Source: Nonomuraea soli
Lineage (GTDB): Bacteria; Actinomycetota; Actinomycetes; Streptosporangiales; Streptosporangiaceae
DNA length: 64,000 bases
NCBI RefSeq assembly: GCF_013761175.1
Contig: NZ_JACDUR010000014.1
Span: forward strand, 1 to 64,000
Direction: 5' to 3'
Below the pieces are notes generated by a model that saw only the letters and a list, made by a program, of their open reading frames with translations, was not told the origin of the DNA and ran no database searches. Below are positions 50,747 through 59,633 of the stretch, piece by piece. A program made the position numbers and the translations under genes. Numbering within the stretch: position 1 is the stretch's first letter; each line of letters starts with the position of its first letter.

Positions 50747-51573
50747 CTCGTGATCACGTCGAGCACGAACGCGCCCGCCAGGCGAGGCAGCTCGCGGGGA
50801 TCGTCCACCGACGCGGCCGCCTCGTCCGGCGCGGGCGACCCCAGGCGGCGTGCCAGCGCCAGCCGGATCAGCGGACGCCAGCGCGCATCGAAGGTCTCCA
50901 GCGCGTAATGCGCCGCCTCCTCCTTCGAGATCACCTCGCCCGTCATGATCGTGTGGTGCAACCGGGGAGGCGCGAGCACGGTCGACAGCGCCACCCGGTG
51001 GGCCGGGAGCAGCGGCTTGCGCGGGGGCCTGTCCGACATCGCCTGACGCGCCCACGTGGCGAAGTGCCCGCGCAGTTGCCGCAGATTCCACTCGCGCAGC
51101 GTGCCCGGCTCCGGATCGAGCCCCAGCTCGCCCGGCGCCGGGCCGCGCACCGTGACGCCCTTCTCCAGCAGGATCTTCCACACGACCGGATTCACCTCGA
51201 ACCCGCGTCCACGCGTGAAGGACGGCCCGCTGTGCGAGGCGAGCGGACGGATGCGCGAGACCGGCTTGCTCAGGTCGCCCGCCGCCACGAACACCCCGTT
51301 CAGCGTGCCGGGGATGGCCGGCCTGGCCCGGACGAGCGCCTGCCAGGCGGCGGGGACATTGGCGGCCTTGTGCAGCAGCGACAGCCGTCGAAGATCCCGG
51401 TCGCCGAGGTCGCCGTCCACCACGGCGACGAAGTCGATGTCGCTGCGCCCCGCCCGCCAGGCGCCCAGCGCGACCGACCCGACCAGGTAGAACCCGCGGA
51501 TGCGGCCCGGCGCCAGCCGGTCGGCCGTGGTCAGGTAGCGGGATGCCGCGCGTGCCACGTCGCGTGGAAGCAT
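50728..51573 (-). CDS. Nucleotidyltransferase-fold protein (aminoglycoside adenylyltransferase-like)
   Basis: 281 residues from the ATG at 51573 (another ATG lies 9 bp further out). The minimal nucleotidyltransferase motif is YLVGSVALGAWRAGRSDIDF: GS followed by DxD, the metal-binding aspartates. The rest is helical, as in AadA-like or DUF4111-containing enzymes. It may adenylylate an aminoglycoside or another small molecule; substrate not readable. Confidence 0.8.
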   Translation of the reverse strand: MLPRDVARAASRYLTTADRLAPGRIRGFYLVGSVALGAWRAGRSDIDFVAVVDGDLGDRDLRRLSLLHKAANVPAAWQALVRARPAIPGTLNGVFVAAGDLSKPVSRIRPLASHSGPSFTRGRGFEVNPVVWKILLEKGVTVRGPAPGELGLDPEPGTLREWNLRQLRGHFATWARQAMSDRPPRKPLLPAHRVALSTVLAPPRLHHTIMTGEVISKEEAAHYALETFDARWRPLIRLALARRLGSPAPDEAAASVDDPRELPRLAGAFVLDVITSADQAG

Positions 51574-51637
51574 GGGCCCCATCCTGCCAGCGGCGATCAC
51601 GCTTCGAGGCGATGGCCGAGCCCTTAGGCTTGTGACC

Positions 51638-52435
51638 ATGCCGAACACGCAGTACGAAGATCTTCTCCGCCACGTCCTCGACACAGGCACCCGCAAGGGG
51701 GACCGCACCGGCACCGGCACGCGGTCGATCTTCGGTCACCAGCTGCGCTACCGGCTGGCCGACGGCTTCCCGCTGATCACGACGAAGAAGGTCCACTTCC
51801 GCTCGATCGCCTACGAGCTGCTGTGGTTCCTGCGCGGCGACGGGAACGTCACCTGGCTGCGCGAGCACGGCGTCACCATCTGGGACGAGTGGGCGGCACC
51901 CGACGGAGACCTCGGCCCGATCTACGGTGTGCAGTGGCGTTCATGGCCGACCCCGGACGGCGGGCACGTCGACCAGATCAGCGAGGTCCTGCGCACGCTG
52001 CGCGACAACCCCGACTCCAGGCGCATCATCGTGTCGGCCTGGAACGTGGCCGACATCCCGCGTATGGCGCTTCCGCCCTGCCACGCGTTCTTCCAGTTCT
52101 ACGTCGCCGACGGCGAGCTGTCCTGCCAGCTCTACCAGCGCAGCGCCGACCTGTTCCTCGGCGTGCCGTTCAACATCGCCAGCTACGCCCTGCTGACGCA
52201 CATGATCGCCCAGCAGGTGGGCCTGGGCGTCGGTGACTTCGTCTGGACCGGCGGCGACTGCCACATCTACGACAACCACGAGGACCAGGTCCGTACCCAG
52301 CTCGCACGCGAGGCGCGGCCGTTCCCCACGCTGAGCCTGAAGCCGGCCGCCAGCCTGTTCGACTACACGTATGAAGACATCAGCCTCGACGGCTACGACC
52401 CGCACCCCGCCATCCGGGCCCAGGTGGCGGTGTGA
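51638..52435 (+). CDS. thyA: Thymidylate synthase
   Basis: 265 residues, the standard bacterial length. Catalytic Cys in MALPPCHAFFQFYV; folate and dUMP motifs DRTGTGTRSIFGHQ, WDEWAAPDGDLGPIYGVQWR, QRSADLFLGVPFNIASYALL and the C-terminal HPAIRAQVAV. Makes dTMP from dUMP with methylene-THF. Overlaps the DHFR gene (GTGA), the standard thyA-folA pair that recycles dihydrofolate. Confidence 0.98.
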   Translation: MPNTQYEDLLRHVLDTGTRKGDRTGTGTRSIFGHQLRYRLADGFPLITTKKVHFRSIAYELLWFLRGDGNVTWLREHGVTIWDEWAAPDGDLGPIYGVQWRSWPTPDGGHVDQISEVLRTLRDNPDSRRIIVSAWNVADIPRMALPPCHAFFQFYVADGELSCQLYQRSADLFLGVPFNIASYALLTHMIAQQVGLGVGDFVWTGGDCHIYDNHEDQVRTQLAREARPFPTLSLKPAASLFDYTYEDISLDGYDPHPAIRAQVAV

Positions 52436-52914
52436 TCGGGCTGGTCTGGGCGCAGGCGTCGAACGGCGTCATCGGCCGTGACGGCACGTTGCCGTGGCAC
52501 CTGCCTGAGGATCTGAAGCATTTCCGGACCCTGACCGCGGGCACGACCGTCCTCATGGGGCGCCGCACCTGGGAGTCGCTGCCGCCGCGGTTCCGGCCGC
52601 TGCCGGGCAGGCGCAATCTGGTGCTCTCGCGCAGCCAGCAGGAGGGGGTGGAGACGTTCCCCGATTTGCGGCAGGCGCTGGCCGTGGCATCAGGAGACGT
52701 GTGGGTGATCGGTGGCGCGGCCGTGTACCAGGCGGCGCTTCCCTTCGCGGACCGCATCGTGGTCACCGAGATCCGCGAGGCCTTCGAGGGCGACACCCGT
52801 GCCCCCGAGCTGCGACGCCCGCCCGACTCCGTCGGGGACTGGCAGGAATCGTCGACGGGGCTGCACTACCGCTTCCTGAACTGGGACGGACATAGCGCCG
52901 AAAAGGCCCCATAG
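52432..52914 (+). CDS. folA: Dihydrofolate reductase
   Basis: 160 residues from GTG overlapping the thyA stop. Motifs: WAQASNGVIGRDGTLPWHLPEDLKHF (active-site Asp/Glu region: PEDLKHF), MGRRTWESLP (NADPH), LSRSQ, WVIGGAAVY. Regenerates tetrahydrofolate after thymidylate synthase. Confidence 0.98.
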   Translation: MIGLVWAQASNGVIGRDGTLPWHLPEDLKHFRTLTAGTTVLMGRRTWESLPPRFRPLPGRRNLVLSRSQQEGVETFPDLRQALAVASGDVWVIGGAAVYQAALPFADRIVVTEIREAFEGDTRAPELRRPPDSVGDWQESSTGLHYRFLNWDGHSAEKAP

Positions 52915-52924
52915 GGTTCTTCTC

Positions 52925-53386
52925 ATGAACTTCCGTCTCGTTCCCGTCACTCAGGCCAACATCGATCTCGCCCTCACCGTGAAGGTCCGCCCCGATCAGG
53001 AGCGGTTCGTCGCACCGGTGGCGAAATCGCTGGCCGAGGCGTACGTCTTCGGCGACGCGGCCTGGCCGCGGCTGATCCTCGACGCGGACGACAAGGCGGT
53101 GGGCTTCCTCATGGCCTTCGTCGAGATCGACTGGAACGGCAAGGGCGTCGACTTCCGGTCCGGGTTGTGGCGCCTCAACGTGATGCCGGAAGCGCAGGGC
53201 CGGGGCGTCGGGCGCTTCGCCGTCGAGGCGGTCGCCGCCGAGGTCAGACGGCGCGGGGCGCGGCAGATGTTCGTCTCCTGGGAGGCGGGAGACGACGGGC
53301 CGGAGAACTTCTACCTCAAGCTCGGCTTCCGCCCGACCGGGGAGACCACGGGCGGCCAGCCCGTCGGCGTCCTCGACCTCGGGTAG
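52925..53386 (+). CDS. GNAT N-acetyltransferase
   Basis: 153 residues, single GNAT domain. Acetyl-CoA motif A: LWRLNVMPEAQGRGVGRFAVEAV; motif B end: ENFYLKLGFRPTG. Resembles spermidine/antibiotic-type small acetyltransferases. Ten bp after folA; it may be cotranscribed. Substrate unknown. Confidence 0.9.
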   Translation: MNFRLVPVTQANIDLALTVKVRPDQERFVAPVAKSLAEAYVFGDAAWPRLILDADDKAVGFLMAFVEIDWNGKGVDFRSGLWRLNVMPEAQGRGVGRFAVEAVAAEVRRRGARQMFVSWEAGDDGPENFYLKLGFRPTGETTGGQPVGVLDLG

Positions 53387-53426
53387 GGCGCCGATCCGCC
53401 GAGCCGGGCATGGCAGGATCGCGACC

Positions 53427-54323
53427 ATGTCCCTCAGCGTTCCCCGCCTCCGGATCGGCTCGACCGAGATCATCGCCCTCGCCGATGCCGAGGGTCCTTT
53501 CTTCTCTCCGCGTGCCGAAGCCTTTCCCGAAGCCACCGCCGACCACTGGGCCGAGGCCGACCGCTACGATCCCGGCGCGGTCGACGCCGAGGGCCGGTGG
53601 TGGCTGCGGTTCCGCGCGTACGCGATCCGCAGCGACAAGGGCCTGACGCTCGTGGACGCCGGGATCGGTCCCGCGGACAGCCCGGCCGGCTCGTGGGCGC
53701 CCGTGCCCGGCAGGCTCCCCGAGTCTCTGGCCGCCGCGGCCATCGATCCGGCCGAGGTCGACACCGTGGTGCTCACGCATCTGCACACCGACCACGTCGG
53801 GTGGGCGGTTGTGTCCGAGTCGGCCGTCCCGTCAGGCGACGCCTCGAACACCGGCCATGTCGGCTGGCCGGGGGTGACCGAGTCAGTCGTCCCTTCAAGC
53901 GCCTCGAATACCCGCCGCCCTTACTTCCCGAACGCCGAATACGTGCTCCAGCGGGCCGAGCTCGACGCCGTCGACACGCTCAACCCGCAGCTTCGCCAAG
54001 CGCTCATCGACCCGCTCGCGGCGGCCGGCCGGCTGTGGCTGCTCGACGGGGACACGCCGCTGCGCGCGGGCCGGGCGGTCGCCACACCCGGCCACACCCC
54101 CGGCCACCAGAGTGTCCTGGTCGCCGACGGCCGGGAGCTGGTGCTCGTCGCCGGTGACCTCCTCGTGCACGCGCTCCAGGTGCTCCACCCCGACCTCGCC
54201 TACGCCCACGAGGTGGACCCCGAGGAGGCCAGGAACTCCAGGAAGCGCATGCTCGCCTGCGAACCCGCCACCACGCTGCACCTGGCGGCGCCGCACCTGA
54301 CGGAGCCGTTCGTGTCGGTGTGA
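53427..54323 (+). CDS. Metallo-beta-lactamase-fold hydrolase with internal duplication
   Basis: 298 residues. Metal motif LTHLHTDHVGW (HxHxDH), second-shell GHTPGHQSV and GDLLVHALQ; typical of lactonase/glyoxalase-II-like MBL proteins. Just after the metal motif, about 40 residues are a 21-residue tandem duplication (HVGWAVVSESAVPSGDASNT / HVGWPGVTESVVPSSASNTR) absent from ordinary members. The His of the first HVGW is also the last metal ligand of HxHxDH, so the second copy carries a spare His. Confidence 0.88.
   Translation: MSLSVPRLRIGSTEIIALADAEGPFFSPRAEAFPEATADHWAEADRYDPGAVDAEGRWWLRFRAYAIRSDKGLTLVDAGIGPADSPAGSWAPVPGRLPESLAAAAIDPAEVDTVVLTHLHTDHVGWAVVSESAVPSGDASNTGHVGWPGVTESVVPSSASNTRRPYFPNAEYVLQRAELDAVDTLNPQLRQALIDPLAAAGRLWLLDGDTPLRAGRAVATPGHTPGHQSVLVADGRELVLVAGDLLVHALQVLHPDLAYAHEVDPEEARNSRKRMLACEPATTLHLAAPHLTEPFVSV
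53793..53915 (+). repeat. 63-bp in-frame tandem duplication in the MBL gene
   Basis: Units 53793-53855 and 53856-53915 (the second is one codon shorter), clearly diverged at the DNA level. Confidence 0.85.
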
Positions 54324-54339
54324 CCACGCCGGCCGCGCC

Positions 54340-54840
54340 TCACAGCGACCCTCGTACGGCCTGGCCGAGGTGGATGGCGGCATGCCAGAACGCCGGATGC
54401 CCGGGCACGGTCCACACCCGCTGCGCCAGCGCCCCGACCTCATCCCAGGACTCCTCGCCGACTCTGCCGAGCTCCTCCAGGATCGCGTCATGCACCGCCC
54501 CGGACCGGTGCAGCAGCAGCCAGGGCGAGAGGTGGCGTCCCGCTTCCACGCCGCCGATGTTCAGCGACCGGCCGACGGCGGGATCCTCCCAGCGCGCATC
54601 GAGGCTCCAGTGCTCACGGCCGGCGGCGGCTTCCGCCAGCACCGCCAGGTTGATCTCGTCCCACATCAGGACGTGGGCGACGAGGTCGTGCAAGGAACGG
54701 CAGAAGTCGCCGAGCGGGCGCGAATCCACCAGGCACTCGGAGCCGAGCTGTTCCTCGGTCAGCCCGGCGACGCGTGCGAGGAGGATGGCGCGATCGGCGC
54801 GCAGCCGGCCGATCGCTTCGCCGGAAGACAAGATCGTCAT
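54340..54840 (-). CDS. DinB/ClbS-like four-helix protein
   Basis: 166 residues. Helical DinB/maleylpyruvate-isomerase-like pattern: SLHDLVAHVLMWDEINL near the centre and GHPAFWHAAIHLGQAV near the C-terminus, with His residues in the places that bind metal in this superfamily. Good GGGAG site before the ATG. Likely thiol-dependent or stress function; not resolvable. Confidence 0.82.
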   Translation of the reverse strand: MTILSSGEAIGRLRADRAILLARVAGLTEEQLGSECLVDSRPLGDFCRSLHDLVAHVLMWDEINLAVLAEAAAGREHWSLDARWEDPAVGRSLNIGGVEAGRHLSPWLLLHRSGAVHDAILEELGRVGEESWDEVGALAQRVWTVPGHPAFWHAAIHLGQAVRGSL

Positions 54841-54928
54841 GGTGGTTCTCCCTCTGTGAGCAGTCGGAGGGACTTCACCACCGCCACCGAGGGCGCGCCA
54901 GCGGGCTGACGAATCCGATCAATCGTGC

Positions 54929-55972
54929 TCAGCGCAGCAGAAGAGACAGCACATCCTTACCGAGTTCCTCCAGGACGTCGGTCGCGAGCCGGTATCGCAC
55001 GAACCGTCCTTGCCTGGCCGTGGTGGCCAGTCCCGCTGCGGCCAGGGCGCGCAGGTGGCGGTTGACCTGTGTCGGGTCCACGTTCCACAACATCGCGATC
55101 TCGCCCGCCGTACGCGGTTCTGTGGCGATCGCCCGGGCGACCTCCAGACGGCCCTGGTGCGCGAGGGCCTCGAGCCGCCGCCGCACCACGGCGGCGGAGG
55201 GTACGGCAGGGCCGGCGTCGGCGGGGTGAAGGAGCAGCAACGGCCGGCCGGGCACATCGGCCACGTACAGGTGGGGCCGGATGAAGGTGCTGGGCGCCAC
55301 GACAAGCCCGCGCTTCGACACGTCATGACGAGCGGCCCGGACCTTCGCGATGTGCACGGTCACCCCTGTCGGCGTCGCCTCCACCGAGGAGTCGAGGGCG
55401 GCGAGCGCCGGCCCCGGCCCTTGGAGCGCCGCCAGGTCGGCGAAGCGACGAGCCCGCCCGGCCAGCACCGGCCGGATGCGCGCCCACTCGGCCTCGAACC
55501 ACTCCTGCCAGCTGCTGCGCAGGAAGGCCAGGAAGTCCTCGGCCGCCTCCTGCGGACGCCTGGCGAGCGCTTCGACGCACGCTTCCACCGCCGCACCGCG
55601 CGAGCGGGACCAGCGCAGCGCGACCTGCCGGTCGCCGGTGGGCGCGATCGGCCGCAGCAACTGGGATGCCAGTTCCTGGGCGGGAAGGGCGCGGAGGTGC
55701 TCCAGCCGATCGGTGAAGGACTCCGCCGAGGTCGTAGGGGTGACGAAGGGTGTCGCCCTGATGGCCTGCGCCGTCCACCACCACGACCGCGTCCACGCCG
55801 CCAGGCGGGGGCTCATCGAGGTGAGGATGCCGCCCGCCCACTCGTCAAGGCCGTGGTGGCCGGGGTCGCGCAGCACGTGCAACGCCGAGCCGAACTCGGT
55901 CAGCGCCGACACCGCCGGCAGCAGCTTCCCCGCCTGCGCGCACCGGTCGAGGCCGGTGATCACCGTGGGCAT
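54929..55972 (-). CDS. ArsR-like winged-helix regulator with DUF5937-type N-terminal region
   Basis: 347 residues; start at 55972. A large helical N-terminal region (about 1-250) ends in a C-terminal ArsR-type winged helix (about 260-345; GRLEVARAIATEPRTAGEIAMLWNVDPTQVNRHLRALAAAGL, RQGRFVRYRL). This layout is common in actinomycetes (DUF5937 + HTH). No metal-binding Cys cluster is seen. Targets unknown; the neighbouring genes lie on the same strand. Confidence 0.87.
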   Translation of the reverse strand: MPTVITGLDRCAQAGKLLPAVSALTEFGSALHVLRDPGHHGLDEWAGGILTSMSPRLAAWTRSWWWTAQAIRATPFVTPTTSAESFTDRLEHLRALPAQELASQLLRPIAPTGDRQVALRWSRSRGAAVEACVEALARRPQEAAEDFLAFLRSSWQEWFEAEWARIRPVLAGRARRFADLAALQGPGPALAALDSSVEATPTGVTVHIAKVRAARHDVSKRGLVVAPSTFIRPHLYVADVPGRPLLLLHPADAGPAVPSAAVVRRRLEALAHQGRLEVARAIATEPRTAGEIAMLWNVDPTQVNRHLRALAAAGLATTARQGRFVRYRLATDVLEELGKDVLSLLLR

Positions 55973-56003
55973 GACCCTCCGCGTCTGTCGGCGCCGATCT
56001 TCC

Positions 56004-56582
56004 TCACGCGCTCCACGCCTCGTGCACGGTGACGACGGCCGAGGAGGCGGGCCGGCCGTCGGCACGGACCACGGCTGGGCTGCCCGGTACGGCGATGCCG
56101 TCGATCGTGATCGTGGCGTGCTCGCAGGGGATGACCTGCATGGACAGGCCATGGCTCACCCCCCGCAGCGGGAAGTCGGCCTGGGCGAACGGCCGGGCGT
56201 CGAGGGGGCCCGTGATGCTGACCGCCATCCCGGCCGCTTCGGCGCGGGCGCCGGTGGCCGGGTCGACGCGGAGGCGCACGACGGCGTGCCGGGCTTGTAC
56301 GGCGGGCCAGGACGGCAGCGCTGTGGCTTCGTCGAAGTGGCGGACGAAGTGCTCCTCGATCCACGCCGCCAAGCCGGGGTGATCGCCGACGACTCGGAGG
56401 CTCGTTGGCGTCCACACCACCATGACGGCGCCCGTGCCGTGCGTGGACCAGTCGATCTGCCACAGCGACGCGTAGCCGGTGGGCGCGCCGTCGGCGTCGT
56501 AGAGGGTGACGAACGGGTTGGCCCCGGTGAGCAGGGGCGTGCGGGTCACGTAGCCGGTGGCGGCCGGGGCCTTGGTCACCAT
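56004..56582 (-). CDS. Uncharacterised protein
   Basis: 192 residues, soluble, beta-rich (TPLLTGANPFVTLYDADGAP, HATITIDGIAVPGSPAVVRA), no recognised domain or signal peptide. Codon bias and a clean ATG support a real gene. It is 31 bp upstream of the ArsR-like gene and 29 bp downstream of the reductase gene on the same strand, so it may form a small operon with them. Confidence 0.7.
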   Translation of the reverse strand: MVTKAPAATGYVTRTPLLTGANPFVTLYDADGAPTGYASLWQIDWSTHGTGAVMVVWTPTSLRVVGDHPGLAAWIEEHFVRHFDEATALPSWPAVQARHAVVRLRVDPATGARAEAAGMAVSITGPLDARPFAQADFPLRGVSHGLSMQVIPCEHATITIDGIAVPGSPAVVRADGRPASSAVVTVHEAWSA

Positions 56583-56611
56583 GGCACCCTAGGCCACCCG
56601 CCGGGCGCGGG

Positions 56612-57493
56612 TCAGGGCTGGATGTTCTCCAGGTCGGCGAGCAGGCTGGGGCCGGTCGGCTCCCATCCGAGCTCGGCGCGGGTGCGGGCGCTGGAGGCCG
56701 GCTGGTCCATCGCGAAGACCGGCCCGAGCGGGCCGAAGCTCTCCTGCGGCACCGACGCCACCGGCAGGCCGAGCCGTCGCCCGATGACGGCGGCGATGTC
56801 GCCCACGGCGTCCCCTTCGTCGGCGACGGCGTGCCATGACGTTCCCCCGGGAGCCTTCTCCAGGGCCAGCCGGAACAGCACGGCGGCGTCCAGGGCATGG
56901 ACGGCGGGCCAGCGCTGGGTGCCGTCTCCTGGGTAGCCGGCCACACCCGCGCGCCGGGCGGCGGTGGTGAGGATGCCCGCGAATCCGCCCTCCCCCCGGC
57001 GGTGAACGGTGCGCGGGAGCCGTACCGCCGAAGTGCGCACCCCCTGCGAGGCGAGGGCGAGCACCCGGTTCACCGACTCGCCGCGTCCCCCTACCGGACC
57101 GTCGGTGGGCAGCAGGTCCTGCTCGGTCGACGCGCGGCCGGGCGCCGTGGGCGTGCCCGCCACGGTGACCAGCGGCCGATCGGTGCCGATGAGGGCGTCA
57201 CTGAGCACGGCCAGCGCACGGCTTTCCTCGGCGACCGCTCGCGCCACCGATTCCGGCGAGCTGAAGTCGTTGCCGAAGGCCAGGTGGACCACGCCGTCGG
57301 CCTCTCGTGCGCCGGTGCGCAGCGTTTCCAGGTCGGTCAGCGCTCCGCGCAGCACGCTCGCTCCGGCCGCTTCGGCGCGTGACGCGGAGGCCTCGGACCG
57401 GGCCAGAGCGGCGACCGTGTGACCCGCGGACAGCAGCTCGGCGACGACCGCCGAGCCGATCAGGCCGGTGCCGCCGGTGATGAAGACGTGCAT
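56612..57493 (-). CDS. Atypical SDR (NAD(P)-dependent epimerase-like)
   Basis: 293 residues; start at 57493. N-terminal Rossmann motif FITGGTGLIGSAVVAELLSAGH. The YxxxK catalytic motif is not in its usual form; the region reads GESVNRVLALASQGVRTSAVRLP, a pattern of atypical SDRs annotated as NAD-binding epimerases. Divergent from a TetR gene, with two operator-like sites in between, so probably controlled by it. Confidence 0.88.
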   Translation of the reverse strand: MHVFITGGTGLIGSAVVAELLSAGHTVAALARSEASASRAEAAGASVLRGALTDLETLRTGAREADGVVHLAFGNDFSSPESVARAVAEESRALAVLSDALIGTDRPLVTVAGTPTAPGRASTEQDLLPTDGPVGGRGESVNRVLALASQGVRTSAVRLPRTVHRRGEGGFAGILTTAARRAGVAGYPGDGTQRWPAVHALDAAVLFRLALEKAPGGTSWHAVADEGDAVGDIAAVIGRRLGLPVASVPQESFGPLGPVFAMDQPASSARTRAELGWEPTGPSLLADLENIQP

Positions 57494-57510
57494 GATGAAA
57501 CCCCCGCGAT

Positions 57511-57556
57511 GCGACAGATGTCCTATCAACGTACCTCATGACGCGACACCTGTCGC
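57511..57556. promoter_or_regulatory. Two TetR operator sites (GCGACA-N2-TGTCGC)
   Basis: A perfect site lies at 57543-57556 (GCGACA-CC-TGTCGC) and a partial site at 57511-57524 (GCGACA-GA-TGTCCT), 32 bp apart. The wider sequence TGCGACAG(A/G)TGTC also forms an inverted pair between them. Located between the SDR and tetR starts. Confidence 0.7.
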
Positions 57557-57575
57557 ATCATCTATGATTGGTGTC

Positions 57576-58154
57576 ATGCCCAGATGGAAGCCGGACGCAC
57601 GAGAGCGCCTGGTGATGGCGGCACTACGGCTGTTCGCCGAGAAGGGCTACGACGAGACCACGGTCGCCCAGATCGCCGAACGGGCCGGCCTCACCCGCAG
57701 CACCTTCCATCGGCATTTCGGCGACAAGCGCGACATCCTCACCGCCGGGCAGGAGACTCTCAGCCGGCTGCTGGCCGAAGGCATCGCCGCCGCCCCCTCC
57801 GACGCGACGCCGATGGCCGCCGTCGCAGCGGGCCTGGAGCGGGCTTCTCGCCACATGACCTCCGTCAACCGCGATATCGGCACGCTGATGCACGCGGCGA
57901 TCGAGGCCGATGAGGAGCTGCGGCGGCGCAACACGTCCAAGAGCGTCGGCATGGCCGCGGCCATGACGGAGGCGCTGACGAGGCGCGGCATCCCGGAGAT
58001 CACGGCGCGCGTGGCGGCGGAACTCGGGGTCATGGCCTTCAACCTCGGCTTCAGCCGGTGGACCGGCCCCGTTGACGGCGATCCCGGCGAGCTGGCGCCC
58101 CTCACGCGCGCGGCGTTGCATGAGCTCCACGCCGCCGCCACGCATCTTCACTGA
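57576..58154 (+). CDS. TetR-family regulator
   Basis: 192 residues (an ATG four codons upstream is possible). HTH: RLVMAALRLFAEKGYDETTV and GLTRSTFHRHFGDKRDIL. C-terminal helical ligand domain. Likely represses the divergent SDR gene and itself through the GCGACA-N2-TGTCGC sites. The ribosome site is weak (GGTG), which fits low-level or leaderless expression. Confidence 0.92.
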   Translation: MPRWKPDARERLVMAALRLFAEKGYDETTVAQIAERAGLTRSTFHRHFGDKRDILTAGQETLSRLLAEGIAAAPSDATPMAAVAAGLERASRHMTSVNRDIGTLMHAAIEADEELRRRNTSKSVGMAAAMTEALTRRGIPEITARVAAELGVMAFNLGFSRWTGPVDGDPGELAPLTRAALHELHAAATHLH

Positions 58155-58173
58155 CGACCACGGCGGGCGCCGA

Positions 58174-58935
58174 TCACCTGTCCAGGAGGAAGGCCAGCGC
58201 GTCGGAGCTGAAGCGCCTGTCGGTGAAGGTGCGGCTGTGGCTGCGACCCGGGTAGACGATGAGCCGGGCGCCGGGGATGCCCTCGACCGTGGACCGGGCC
58301 AGTTCGAGCGGATAGACGAGATCCTCGCCACCCTGGATCAGCAACGTGGCCGCCTTGATGTCGTGCAGCCGGCCGCGCAGGTCGAAGCCATCCTCGGCGT
58401 TGAGCACGGTGACGGCGTCGGTGTGGTCCTTGCGGCCGCCGTCCGACAACCACAGCAGCCACCGGAGCACTCTCCGTCCGATCACCGACCTGGTGACGAT
58501 CTCGGCCAGGGCGGGGCTCGGCCGCCTGCCCTGACGTGCCCGCTCGATGTAGGCGCGTTGGGCGCGCTTGCCGGCCGGGCCGAGAGTGCAGGCCGTACTG
58601 GCCAGGACCAGGCGGTCGACCAGCCCGGGATGGTCGGCGGCGAGTTGCAGGGCGATGGAGCCGCCGGTGGAGATGGCCAGGATGTTCACCGGGCCGTCGA
58701 AGGTGGCCTCGATCGCTCGCGCGTAGACGGCGGCCAGGCCGGCCATCGTCGTGGTCGGCGGCAGGCCGGGTGGCCGGTTGACGACATGGACGGTGAAATG
58801 CTCGGCGAACGGCCGCACCATCCGCATCGTCGACCAGCGGGCCAACCCCGTCGGATTGGCCGCTTCCGAGGTGAAGAGCAGCACGACCAGGGGCGCTCCC
58901 GCGCCGGCCGACAGGTGCGGCAGGCCGTTCATCAT
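58174..58935 (-). CDS. Alpha/beta hydrolase
   Basis: 253 residues (two Met at the start; the first is ATGA-coupled to the upstream tetR). Nucleophile region NILAISTGGSIALQLAADHPG, acid in LLIQGGEDLVYPL, and His in VYPGRSHSRTF. The nucleophile elbow is A-I-S-T-G-G rather than a strict GxSxG. Esterase or small-molecule hydrolase; substrate unknown. Cotranscribed with its regulator. Confidence 0.87.
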   Translation of the reverse strand: MMNGLPHLSAGAGAPLVVLLFTSEAANPTGLARWSTMRMVRPFAEHFTVHVVNRPPGLPPTTTMAGLAAVYARAIEATFDGPVNILAISTGGSIALQLAADHPGLVDRLVLASTACTLGPAGKRAQRAYIERARQGRRPSPALAEIVTRSVIGRRVLRWLLWLSDGGRKDHTDAVTVLNAEDGFDLRGRLHDIKAATLLIQGGEDLVYPLELARSTVEGIPGARLIVYPGRSHSRTFTDRRFSSDALAFLLDR

Positions 58936-59516
58936 GGGGTGATCCCTTCAGTGACCGCGTCGATCAGGCGGTTCATCACGGCCGGGTAGATCTCGGCGCC
59001 CAGATGCTCGGCGTGCAGCGGGGTCAGCAGAACCGCGCGCAGCACGCCGAGCAGGACCTGCGGATCCTCGTCGAGATGGGTGCCGAGGAACTGGAGCAGG
59101 TCGGCCATCGGGCCGTCCGCCGCCGCGGCCATGCGCTCGGGGGTGAGCTTCGCGGCGACCGCGGCCATCTCCTGGGGGTGGGACATGAGCCGCCGGTAGA
59201 GAGGGTTGCCGTCGAGTTCGGCGATCGTGGCGCGCAGGAAGCGGCGCAGCGCGTCGCGGGTGTCGGCGCCGCGGTTGAGCCCCTCGTCGATCACCCGGCG
59301 CCGGACCTGCTCGCTCTGGCGCAGCATCGCCTCGAAGTAGAGGTCCTCCTTGGAGTCGAAGAAGGCGTACAGCGAGGACTTGGCGATGCCAGCCGGAGCG
59401 GTCAGCTCGTCGAGGGAGGTCTTGCGCAGGCCCTGGGTCGAGAAGAGGCGGGTGGCGGTGTCGAGCAGTTGCCCGATGATCCGCGACCGCTCTTCCTCGG
59501 AGAACGCGGGCGGCAT
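58932..59516 (-). CDS. TetR-family regulator (self-regulated hydrolase operon)
   Basis: 194 residues; start at 59516. HTH: IIGQLLDTATRLFSTQGLRK and GIAKSSLYAFFDSKEDLYFE. C-terminal TetR_C-like domain. First gene of a two-gene operon with the hydrolase (ATGA overlap). An AT-rich palindrome 13 bp upstream is the likely autoregulatory operator. Confidence 0.93.
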   Translation of the reverse strand: MPPAFSEEERSRIIGQLLDTATRLFSTQGLRKTSLDELTAPAGIAKSSLYAFFDSKEDLYFEAMLRQSEQVRRRVIDEGLNRGADTRDALRRFLRATIAELDGNPLYRRLMSHPQEMAAVAAKLTPERMAAAADGPMADLLQFLGTHLDEDPQVLLGVLRAVLLTPLHAEHLGAEIYPAVMNRLIDAVTEGITP

Positions 59517-59528
59517 TGTGTCTCCATT

Positions 59529-59551
59529 TGAACAAATTGGTTTTTTGTTCA
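59529..59551. promoter_or_regulatory. TGAACAAA-N7-TTTGTTCA TetR operator
   Basis: Perfect 8-bp arms (59529-59536 and 59544-59551), AT-rich against a GC-rich background, directly upstream of the tetR start. Confidence 0.72.
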
Positions 59552-59572
59552 CAGCATAGCTCACCGCTCAGA

Positions 59573-59626
59573 AATCCTCCGCCGCGTCGTCAGTCCTGGT
59601 AACCCCCCACCACCTGCGGAAGGATT
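59573..59626 (+). promoter_or_regulatory. Possible RBS-masking stem before the ECF sigma gene
   Basis: AATCCTCCGC (59573-59582) pairs, with one bulged base, with GCGGAAGGATT (59616-59626), which contains the GGAAGGA ribosome site of the sigma gene starting at 59634. It may damp translation. Confidence 0.4.
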
Positions 59627-59633
59627 GACGACC

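Noticed and set aside
50596..51627. Plus-strand frame antisense to the nucleotidyltransferase
   Set aside because: The minus strand carries the GS...DxD motif; the plus-strand translation is Arg/Pro-rich noise partly generated by the 27-bp repeat.
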